A stretch of 64,000 nucleotides of DNA, taken from NCBI RefSeq assembly GCF_012396365.1, contig NZ_JAAXPG010000035.1, positions 1 to 64,000 on the forward strand. The letters run 5' to 3'. Below the pieces are notes generated by a model that made no database searches, was not told the origin of the DNA, and was given only the letters and a program-made list of their open reading frames with translations. Origin of the DNA: Nocardiopsis alborubida (GTDB lineage Bacteria > Actinomycetota > Actinomycetes > Streptosporangiales > Streptosporangiaceae). This document shows positions 50,756-58,149 of this stretch, piece by piece; position 1 is the stretch's first letter; each line of letters begins with the position of its first letter. Both the position numbers and the translations under genes were made by a program.

Positions 50756-52201
50756 TCACCACAGGCTGTGCAGGCAGGAGATGAGGCTGCGTGCCTCCAT
50801 GCTCACGTGCGGGCCGTGGTGCAGCAGTCCGACCAGTTGCCCGACGGTGATCCAGCGGAAGCGTTCCGCCGGTTCCCCGGTGATTCCGGCGTCCACCTCG
50901 ACGACGCGCGTGCGCGTGCGGGCGTGGTGGAAGCGCCCGCCCTCCTCGGAGAGGACCGTGTCGAAGCGGACCCGGTCCGGGTCCTCCGTGAGGGCCGCTT
51001 CGAGGAGGTGCGCGGGTTCCCCCGCCTCCGCTCCCGCGGGTACGTGCACCGTGGGGACGATGTGGGCGATCTCGCGGGCTCCGGGCTCCTCCCCGGCCTG
51101 GGCCAGCACGTGGAGGACGCCCCGGATCCGCGCGACGAGGAAGACGGCCAGCCCGGGTGCGCGCGGAGCGAGCAGGGGCTGGGTCCATGCCGCGACTTCC
51201 CGCCCGCCGCCTTCGACGCGTACGGCGATGATGCGGAAGTCCTTCCCGCCCGCGTCCGCGATCTCCCAATCGGTGCGGCTCCAGTCCCGCAGGTTCCGCA
51301 TCGGCACGAGGCGCGGCCGCAGCGAGCTGTGGACCCGCTGGTCGATGAGCCAGCTCAGCAGCTCCCCCTCACCGTGCTGCGCGGGGAAGGCGGAGGCCGG
51401 GTCCAGGCTGCGGTAGGACCGCGCGAGCGCCAGGGTGAACGGGTCGGACGAGGCGGCGGGCCCGTCCACGGGCGGGGCCAGGGGAAGGCAGCTCAGGACC
51501 GTGCGGCTGTCCATGTTGACGAGGTCGTCGACGGACATGAGCTTCCTGAGTTCGTGCAGCGTCAGCCACCGGTGGTTCCCGAGGGCCGGCACGTCGCCTG
51601 TCGTCTCCACGACCTGGTTGCGGTTCTGCTTCTGCCAGAACCACATGCCCTGTTCGCCCTGGAGGGAGTCGACCAGCACGTGTTCCGCCGCGTCGGCGAA
51701 GTAGCGCAGGTACTCGGTGCGTCCGCCCCGGTGAACGCGGCGGTAGTTGCTTCGGGTCGCCTGGACCGTGGGGGAGAGCTGTATGCCGTTGACGTTCCCG
51801 GGTTCGGCCTTGGCCTGCATCAGCAGGTGGAGTACGCCGTCGAACTCCTTGACCAGGATGCCCAGGGTGCCGATCTCCGGTTGGCAGATGATCGGCTGTC
51901 CTGACCGGGTCGACTCCGCGCCGTGCGGCTGCACGCCCTCGACGCTGAAGAACCTCCCGCTGGTGTGGCCGAGGTTTCCGGTCTCCGCGGAGAACTCCCA
52001 CTCGTCGAGTTGCGCGAAGGGGATCGGATCCACCGAGAAGTGTGCCGCGTCCTTGCGCTCGCGCCACCACTGGTGGAAGCCCTCCAGCCCGGATGGGCGC
52101 AGGTCGGCGACTGCCGAACGCGTGAGTCTCGCGGTCGCTGGTGCGTGGAAGATGATCGCTCCTAGGGAGTGTTCCTTGGACCGTTTCGGGCTCGCGACCA
52201 C
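50756..52201 (-). CDS. NDP-hexose 2,3-dehydratase (EvaA/TylX3 type)
   Basis: About 481 residues, with the two tandem homologous halves typical of the family. The first holds GNLGHTSGRFFSVEGVQP, QPIICQPEIGTLGILVKEFD, QAKAEPGNVNGIQLSPTVQA and TRSNYRRVHRGG. The second repeats the pattern with FLVARIRGVLHVLAQAGEEP and VPTVHV. It removes water from TDP-4-keto-6-deoxyglucose to give the 3,4-diketo-2,6-dideoxy sugar. GTG 52201 is preferred because GGGAGG lies upstream at good spacing and gives normal length; the frame extends to 52321 (521 residues). The first ~20 residues are unlike relatives and coincide with an inverted-repeat-bounded segment. Confidence 0.9.
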   Translation of the reverse strand: MVASPKRSKEHSLGAIIFHAPATARLTRSAVADLRPSGLEGFHQWWRERKDAAHFSVDPIPFAQLDEWEFSAETGNLGHTSGRFFSVEGVQPHGAESTRSGQPIICQPEIGTLGILVKEFDGVLHLLMQAKAEPGNVNGIQLSPTVQATRSNYRRVHRGGRTEYLRYFADAAEHVLVDSLQGEQGMWFWQKQNRNQVVETTGDVPALGNHRWLTLHELRKLMSVDDLVNMDSRTVLSCLPLAPPVDGPAASSDPFTLALARSYRSLDPASAFPAQHGEGELLSWLIDQRVHSSLRPRLVPMRNLRDWSRTDWEIADAGGKDFRIIAVRVEGGGREVAAWTQPLLAPRAPGLAVFLVARIRGVLHVLAQAGEEPGAREIAHIVPTVHVPAGAEAGEPAHLLEAALTEDPDRVRFDTVLSEEGGRFHHARTRTRVVEVDAGITGEPAERFRWITVGQLVGLLHHGPHVSMEARSLISCLHSLW

Positions 52202-52325
52202 CGGGCTGCCTCCCGCTGCGCCGGTTTCGCTTGAAAAGCCGAGCAGGCTGACCTGCGCGAACCGTCTTGCGAGAGATCGCCCGGACGGCCGCTCGCTGAT
52301 CCGAAAGCCTTCGCGGAACACTCCC
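52165..52325. repeat. 161-bp segment bounded by 11-bp inverted repeats
   Basis: GGGAGTGTTCC at 52165-52175 and its exact complement GGAACACTCCC at 52315-52325 bracket the region that supplies the N terminus and binding site of the 2,3-dehydratase gene. It may be a small insertion (MITE-like) or a chance pair. No target-site duplication was recognised. Confidence 0.35.
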
Positions 52326-52348
52326 CGGGGGGTGTTCGCCGCGGGTCC

Positions 52349-53458
52349 TCACAAAGTCGACAGGACTTCTCGGAGTGCGCCGATCACCCGGTCCTGGTGC
52401 TCACGGGAGAGGGACGGGTACATCGGCAGGGAGAAGACCTGGTCGGCCGCCTTCTCCGTGACCGGGAGGTCGCCCGTCCGGTATCCGAGATGGGCGAATC
52501 CGCGCATCGTGTGGACCGGCCACGGGTAGCTGATGTTGAGGTTGATCCCCTGGTCCTTCAGGCGCTGGATGATCCGGTCGCGCTGCGGGTGCCGGACCGC
52601 GTAGAGGTAGTAGACGTGGTCGTTCCCCGGAGCGGTCGTCGGGAGGAGGAGGGACGTGTCCGCGAGCTCCCGCGCATAGCGTTCGGCGACGGCGCGGCGG
52701 CCGGACACGTAGCGGTCCAGTCGGGTGAGCTTGCGGAGCAGGATCTCGGCCTGGACCTCGTCGAGCCGACTGTTGTGGCCCGGCGTGCTCTCGACGTAGT
52801 ACTGGTCCTGCATCCCGTAGTACCGAAGCCGTCGGAGGGCGGCGTCCACCGCGGAGGAGTCGGTCATCACCGCGCCGCCGTCGCCGTAGGCGCCCAGGAC
52901 CTTCGTCGGGTAGAAGGAGAACGCCCCGGCATGGCCCATCGAACCGGCGACGCGGCCGTGGTGCCGGGCTCCGTGGGCCTGGGCGCAGTCCTCCAGGATG
53001 ACCAGGTCCCGCTCGGCGGCCAGACGTTCGAGGGGCTCCATGTCGACGCACTGGCCGTAGAGGTGGACCGGGACGATGCAACGCGTGCGCGGGGTCACCG
53101 CCGCCTTCACCTGGTCGGTGTCCATGAGCAGCGTGTCGGGGTGGACGTCCACGAAGACGGGGACCGCGCCCACGGCGTCGATCGCGACGACGGTGGGAGC
53201 GGCGGTGTTCGACACGGTGATCACCTCGTCCCCCGGGCCCACCCCGAGGGCGCGCAGACCGAGGACGATGGCGTTGGTGCCGTTGTCGACCCCGACGGCG
53301 AACCCGGTGCCGTGGTACTCGGCGAACTTCTCCTCGAACTCACGGACCGCCCGTCCGAGAACCAGCTGGCCCGAACTGAACACGGTGTCGACGGCCGCGA
53401 GTATCTCTGCGCGCTCCTCCTCGTATTCCGCAAGGTATGCCCAGACATGTATGGCCAT
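52349..53458 (-). CDS. DegT/DnrJ/EryC1 sugar aminotransferase (EvaB type)
   Basis: A 369-residue PLP-dependent aminotransferase. The PLP lysine is K186 in FSFYPTKVLGAYGDGG; EDCAQAHGA carries the cofactor-stacking Asp; GVDNGTNAIVLGLRALG is the phosphate loop; and the C-terminal SYPWPVHTMRGF is a family hallmark. In this context it should aminate C-3 of the diketo sugar made by the 2,3-dehydratase. It is the first gene of the minus-strand trio aminotransferase, dehydratase, epimerase. The long region upstream carries its promoter, divergent from rmlA. Confidence 0.93.
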   Translation of the reverse strand: MAIHVWAYLAEYEEERAEILAAVDTVFSSGQLVLGRAVREFEEKFAEYHGTGFAVGVDNGTNAIVLGLRALGVGPGDEVITVSNTAAPTVVAIDAVGAVPVFVDVHPDTLLMDTDQVKAAVTPRTRCIVPVHLYGQCVDMEPLERLAAERDLVILEDCAQAHGARHHGRVAGSMGHAGAFSFYPTKVLGAYGDGGAVMTDSSAVDAALRRLRYYGMQDQYYVESTPGHNSRLDEVQAEILLRKLTRLDRYVSGRRAVAERYARELADTSLLLPTTAPGNDHVYYLYAVRHPQRDRIIQRLKDQGINLNISYPWPVHTMRGFAHLGYRTGDLPVTEKAADQVFSLPMYPSLSREHQDRVIGALREVLSTL

Positions 53459-54299
53459 CCGGTACTCCCATTCGTATTCTTCGGTCGACCTGCCGTCCGG
53501 TGTCTGGACGCAGCGCTTTCGCGCTCCTTTTTCGGAGGTCGCCCGTGTGGACGTCGATACTCGCTGTAATCGCCCGGGCTGTTGTGGGCCAAGCCCCTTG
53601 GAAAAGGAATATCCGAATGGCGGATCGCCTCAGGCGCCGATGAACAGCTAACCATAGACAACTCGGTCGGGAAAAGTGTCTTCGCGCCAGAGAGGGCCAT
53701 GAGCGGGCCGACGCCCCCCATCGGGACGGACCTGTCCGCGGGCGAGGCCGCTCCGGCGTGACCGTCGGGGAGAAGGGGGTCGGGCGGCGGGCGCCCCTGC
53801 GCCCGGGAAAGGCGGTCACGGAGCGATGGGCGACCGCCGGAATCCGCTCCTGGTGCCCCCTCGCCGGCTTCCGGGGTGCGGTGACGGCGTCGGTCGGCCG
53901 GGGCTCCGCGCCGGACGGGATGTGTCCCGCCGGCGGGACGCCGGCGTCCCGGTGAGGGGAAGGCGGCGGCCCCGACCACCGTCGGCTCCGGTGGAAACCG
54001 CACCGATGAGGGTGCGGGCCCCGGGCGTTCTCGGCGTGGAGTCGAAGAACCCGGGGCGCGGAGGAAAGCGTTCACTCCCGCCCGCGGAATGAGGGGTGCG
54101 GCAGGAGTCCGGGGCGCCGAGGTGTTTCCTGAATAATTCTACGCGTTCGTTTCCGTTCGCTGTACTGCCCTGAATAAGGGGTCCGGGATATATTGGGCGC
54201 CGACGGCAGGGAATTATCGCGGAGAATTTTCACACCGGGGCATCCGGTCGTTCGGTCGCGAGTACGCGTACCACGCAGCGGAAATATTGGAGGGATGGG
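53459..54299. promoter_or_regulatory. Long divergent intergenic region upstream of rmlA
   Basis: About 840 bases. The left and central parts are very GC-rich with shadow open frames only. From about 54120 to 54290 the GC content falls and TTATCGCGGAGAATTTTCAC and similar sequence appears, which is the probable promoter zone for rmlA. No gene is supported on either strand. Confidence 0.45.
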
Positions 54300-55196
54300 A
54301 TGAAGGGAATCGTCCTCGCCGGCGGATTGGGAACACGCCTGGCCCCGATCACCGCAGTGACTTCGAAGCAGCTGCTCCCCGTCTACGACAAGCCGATGAT
54401 CTACTATCCGATGTCGGTCCTGATGCTGGCCGGAATACGCGACATCATGATCATTTCCGCCCCGGATTCGCTCGTTCAGATCGAACAGCTCTTCGGGGAC
54501 GGCTCCCGGCTGGGACTGAACGTCTCCTACGGTCGGCAGGAGGATCCGCGCGGCATCGCCGATGCGTACCTCATCGGGGCGGAACACGTGGCGGGCGAGC
54601 AGTCGGCCCTCGTCCTCGGGGACAACATCTTCCACGGCGCCGGGTTCCAAGGGCTGCTGGCGGAAGCGACGAAAAGCACGGACGGTTGCGTGCTGTTCAG
54701 CTATCCGGTCGCGGAACCCGAACGGTACGCGGTCGTCGACACGGACTCCGAGGGAAACATCAGGTCCATATGCGAGAAGCCGGGGGAACCGCGTTCGCAT
54801 AATGCCGTGACAGGTCTGTACATCTATGATTCCGACGTCGTCGAGATCGCGAAGTCCATCAAGCCCTCGCCCCGGGGCGAGCTGGAGATCACCGATGTCA
54901 ATAAGGCGTACGTCGACATGCAGAAGGCGTCACTCGTGGAACTGGGGCGCGGATTCACCTGGCTCGACGCCGGCACCTGCGACTCCCTGCTGGAGGCGAG
55001 TAACTATGTCCGCGTCCTCCGGAAGCGCCAGGGAATCCAGGTGGCATGCCTGGAGGAGGTGGCGATGCGGATGGGGTTCATAGACGTCGAGGCCTGCATC
55101 AAACTGGGGGCCGAAATGGGTGTATCGGAATACGGGCGCTACGTGATGGAGACCGCTATGGCCTTTGACGGTTCGGATGCTCGGGGTGCGGGATGA
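54300..55196 (+). CDS. rmlA: Glucose-1-phosphate thymidylyltransferase
   Basis: A 298-residue short-form RmlA. The nucleotide-binding signature MKGIVLAGGLGTRLAPITAV opens the protein, followed by KQLLPVYDKPMIYYP, ALVLGDNIFHGAG, YAVVDTD, EKPGEPRSHNAVTGLYIYD and EITDVNKAY. It makes dTDP-glucose, the entry to all dTDP-deoxysugars. ATG 54300 has GGAGGGATG upstream. Its stop overlaps the rmlB start in an ATGA, so the two are coupled. Confidence 0.96.
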   Translation: MKGIVLAGGLGTRLAPITAVTSKQLLPVYDKPMIYYPMSVLMLAGIRDIMIISAPDSLVQIEQLFGDGSRLGLNVSYGRQEDPRGIADAYLIGAEHVAGEQSALVLGDNIFHGAGFQGLLAEATKSTDGCVLFSYPVAEPERYAVVDTDSEGNIRSICEKPGEPRSHNAVTGLYIYDSDVVEIAKSIKPSPRGELEITDVNKAYVDMQKASLVELGRGFTWLDAGTCDSLLEASNYVRVLRKRQGIQVACLEEVAMRMGFIDVEACIKLGAEMGVSEYGRYVMETAMAFDGSDARGAG

Positions 55197-56215
55197 AGAT
55201 CGTGGTCACCGGTGGCGCCGGTTTCATCGGATCGAACTTCGTGCGCCGCCTTCTCGGCGGGGCCTACCGGGGCCTCGTCCCCGACGAGGTGCTGGTGCTG
55301 GACGCCCTCACCTACGCCGGGAACCCGGAGAACCTGAAACCGGTACAGGACGACCCCCGGTTCTCCTTCGTGCACGGTGACGTTCGGGACCCCGAGACGG
55401 TGGCCCGCGTGCTCCGCCGCGCGGACATGGTCGTCCACTTCGCGGCGGAGAGCCATGTCGACCGGTCGATCGCGGACGGCTCGGATTTCGTGGACACCAA
55501 CATCGTCGGGACGTTCAACCTGATGCGGCAGGCTCACGGCGGCCGGGTGGGCAGGCTGGTCGTGGTCTCGACGGACGAGGTGTACGGATCGATCGACGCG
55601 GGTTCCTGGGACGAGCACCGGCCGCTCCAGCCGAACTCCGTCTACGCCGCGTCGAAGGCCTCCGTGGACATGCTCGGGATGTCCTTCCACCGGACCCACG
55701 GAATCGATATCGTCACCGTGCGCCCTTCGAACAATTATGGGCCCTACCAGCACCCGGAGAAACTGATCCCCCGGTTCATCACCGATCTGCTGGACGGGCG
55801 CAAGGTGCCCGTGTACGGCGACGGGACGAATGTTCGTGAATGGCTGCACGTCGACGACTGCTGCCGCGGAATAGCGCTCGCCGCGGTGGCCGGACGGTCC
55901 GGTGAGGTCTATAACATCGGGAGCGGGCGGGAACTGAGCAACCTGGATCTGACGGGACTGCTGTTGGACCTGACCGGCGCCGACTGGTCCAGCGTCGATT
56001 TCGTCGACGACAGGCCGGGGCACGACTTCCGCTATTCGATGGACTTCCAGAAGGCGGGCAAGGAGCTCGGATACCAACCCGAATCGATATTCCACGAGGC
56101 CCTGGCAGACGTCGTGGAGTGGTACGCGAAGAACCGGGAATGGTGGACGCCGCTCAAGGAGACAGGAACTGGTCAGGGCATGTCCCGTGCATGCCGGGAA
56201 GAGGAGGTCGGATGA
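55193..56215 (+). CDS. rmlB: dTDP-glucose 4,6-dehydratase
   Basis: A 340-residue extended SDR. The NAD motif MKIVVTGGAGFIGSNFVRRL, FAAESHVDRSI, the active-site TDEVYGSI (Thr-Asp-Glu), YAASKASVD (Tyr-x-x-x-Lys) and RPSNNYGPYQHPEKLIP are all present. It converts dTDP-glucose to the 4-keto-6-deoxy intermediate. The start overlaps rmlA by four bases and the stop overlaps the ACP gene by four bases. The last ~20 residues (GTGQGMSRACREEEVG) look like extension beyond the normal end, perhaps from adjusting to the ACP junction. Confidence 0.96.
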   Translation: MKIVVTGGAGFIGSNFVRRLLGGAYRGLVPDEVLVLDALTYAGNPENLKPVQDDPRFSFVHGDVRDPETVARVLRRADMVVHFAAESHVDRSIADGSDFVDTNIVGTFNLMRQAHGGRVGRLVVVSTDEVYGSIDAGSWDEHRPLQPNSVYAASKASVDMLGMSFHRTHGIDIVTVRPSNNYGPYQHPEKLIPRFITDLLDGRKVPVYGDGTNVREWLHVDDCCRGIALAAVAGRSGEVYNIGSGRELSNLDLTGLLLDLTGADWSSVDFVDDRPGHDFRYSMDFQKAGKELGYQPESIFHEALADVVEWYAKNREWWTPLKETGTGQGMSRACREEEVG

Positions 56216-56475
56216 TGGATAAGGAAACCGTCCACCAGGAGGTCGTGCGGTTCGCGGAATCGATCATGGAACCAGAGGACGTGTCCGGGAAGATCGAGTT
56301 CGGGGACCTCGACTCGTTCAGCTTCGTGCAGCTCGTGCTGCATGTCGAGGACAAGTTCGGAATCGTCCTGCTGGAGAGGATGCTCGAATTCAACGGTTTC
56401 TCCTTCGACGAGCTGAGCGTCTTCGTCTGCTCGATCGCCGCGGAACAAGACATGGAAACGGTGTCCGGTGAATGA
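56212..56475 (+). CDS. Free-standing carrier protein (ACP/PCP), divergent type
   Basis: An 87-residue carrier protein. The attachment serine is in FGDLDSFSFVQLVLHVEDKF (motif DSF instead of DSL), with an ACP-like helix pattern VVRFAESIMEPEDVSGKIEF before and SFDELSVFVCSIAA after. It starts at ATG 56212 overlapping the rmlB stop and lies 52 bases before the free adenylation enzyme, so it is the natural acceptor of that enzyme. It is clearly different from the ACP at 38965, suggesting separate partners. Such ACP-ligase pairs occur in beta-amino acid macrolactam pathways and in pyrrole or amino acid loading. Confidence 0.85.
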   Translation: MMDKETVHQEVVRFAESIMEPEDVSGKIEFGDLDSFSFVQLVLHVEDKFGIVLLERMLEFNGFSFDELSVFVCSIAAEQDMETVSGE

Positions 56476-56527
56476 CGTTCCGTGCTCGCTCGGAAACCGG
56501 AGAGATCGAAACGGTTGAGGGTCCAGG

Positions 56528-58102
56528 ATGAGTCGTGACGGTTTGTATGGATGGTTCGTGGAGTCCGCCCGCAAGCACCCCGACCTCCCCGCGCTCGCGA
56601 TCGGTGGGGAGGAGATCTCGTATGCCCGGCTGGACGGTGCCGCCGCGCATGTCTCCGGTCTCATCGTCCGGCTTCTGGGGGGCAGGGTTCCCGCGCGCGT
56701 GGGCTTGCTCGCCTCGCGCGATGTCGCGACCTACGCGGGGTACCTGGCGATCCTGAGGATGGGAGCCGCCGTCGTCCCGATCGGCTCCGACCTCCCCCGT
56801 GAACGGTTCCGCGCGATCGCGCGGGCGGCGTCCCTGGAGGCCGTCGTCGTCGACCGGGGCGCGGGCGAAGGGGCGGCGTTCCTGGAGGATGCCGGGGTCC
56901 CGGTGGTCGAGGTCGACGGCGACGAGGTCCGGTCCGTGTGCGCGCGTGCGGTGGAAAGCGCGGAAGTCGGTGCCGGCGCTCGCCCGGGAGGCCCCCGGGA
57001 CCTCGCCTACTGCCTGTTCACCTCGGGGTCGACGGGGCGGCCGAAAGGAGTCCCGATCGCGAACGCGCGCTTGGACGAGTTCCTGGAACACAACATCGCG
57101 CGCTACGGAGCGGGGCCGGGGGCCCGCTTCTCGCAGACGTTCGACCTCACGTTCGACCCGTCGGTCTTCGACCTGTTCGTGGCGTGGGGGAGCGGAGCCG
57201 CCGTGGTGGTTCCGGACAGGGACGACCTCTACGACCCCGTCTCCTTCGTCAACCGCACGCGCGTCACGCACTGGTATTCGGTCCCGTCGGTCATCTCGAT
57301 CTGCCAGGAGCTGGGAACCCTGCGCCGCGGCGCGATGAACGGTCTGCGGTGGAGCCTCTTCGCGGGAGAGCAGCTCACCCTGGAGCAGGCGCACGTCTGG
57401 TCCGCGGCCGCACCCGGGAGCCGGGTCGAGAACCTCTACGGTCCGACGGAGCTCACGGTGACGGTCACGGCGTACCGGCTGCCGCGGGAGCGCTCCGCCT
57501 GGCCGGAGACGGCCAACGGGACGGTGCCCATCGGCACCCCGTATCCGCATATGGAAACCGCGGTCATGGACGAGCGCGGACAGCGTGCGGACGACGGTGA
57601 ACTGTGCGTCCGCGGTCCGCAGCGCTTCGACGGGTACATCGACCCGAGGGACAACGCGGGCCGCTTCTGGCACGCCGACGGCGACCGCGCCGGCGCGGAG
57701 GAGGACGACCGCCGGCCGCCGAGTGACTCCTGGTACCGCACCGGGGACCGGGTGTCCTACGAGGGGGCCGAACTCGTCCACCGCGGCAGGCTCGACCACC
57801 AGGTCAAGGTCCGCGGACGCCGCCTGGAGCTCCAGGAGGCCGAAGCGGTGCTGCGCCGGCACCCGGCGGTCCGGGAGGCCGTCGTGGTCCCGGTCGCCGA
57901 CGACCCCATCGACGTCCATCTGGCCGCCGTGTACACCGGGGAGGGAGCGCCCCCGCAGGAGCTCCTGGAGCAGATGAGCGTTTACCTGCCGGACTACATG
58001 CTGCCCCGGCGGCTCGTGCGCGTGGATCGGCTGCCGCTCAACGGCAACGGTAAAGTGGACCGCGGCGCCTGCGCCCGCGCTGTCAGCCGGACCAGAGGCT
58101 GA
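56528..58102 (+). CDS. Free-standing amino acid adenylation enzyme
   Basis: A 524-residue NRPS-type adenylation domain without carrier or condensation domains. Core motifs: A3 CLFTSGSTGRPKGVPIANAR, A4 FSQTFDLTFDPSVFDLF, A5 NLYGPTELTVTVTAY, A7/A8 YRTGDRVSYEGAELVHRGRL and DHQVKVRGRRLELQEAEAVL, and the A10 lysine in PLNGNGKVDRG. The substrate pocket cannot be read safely by eye. The upstream carrier protein is probably its partner. Possible roles are activating an amino acid starter or a protecting amino acid, as VinM-type enzymes do. It is followed 47 bases later by the SARP gene in the same direction. Confidence 0.92.
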   Translation: MSRDGLYGWFVESARKHPDLPALAIGGEEISYARLDGAAAHVSGLIVRLLGGRVPARVGLLASRDVATYAGYLAILRMGAAVVPIGSDLPRERFRAIARAASLEAVVVDRGAGEGAAFLEDAGVPVVEVDGDEVRSVCARAVESAEVGAGARPGGPRDLAYCLFTSGSTGRPKGVPIANARLDEFLEHNIARYGAGPGARFSQTFDLTFDPSVFDLFVAWGSGAAVVVPDRDDLYDPVSFVNRTRVTHWYSVPSVISICQELGTLRRGAMNGLRWSLFAGEQLTLEQAHVWSAAAPGSRVENLYGPTELTVTVTAYRLPRERSAWPETANGTVPIGTPYPHMETAVMDERGQRADDGELCVRGPQRFDGYIDPRDNAGRFWHADGDRAGAEEDDRRPPSDSWYRTGDRVSYEGAELVHRGRLDHQVKVRGRRLELQEAEAVLRRHPAVREAVVVPVADDPIDVHLAAVYTGEGAPPQELLEQMSVYLPDYMLPRRLVRVDRLPLNGNGKVDRGACARAVSRTRG

Positions 58103-58149
58103 CCGGGCGCCGCCCGCTCTCCGGATCGAGGGAGGACTGAGCCGACGTC

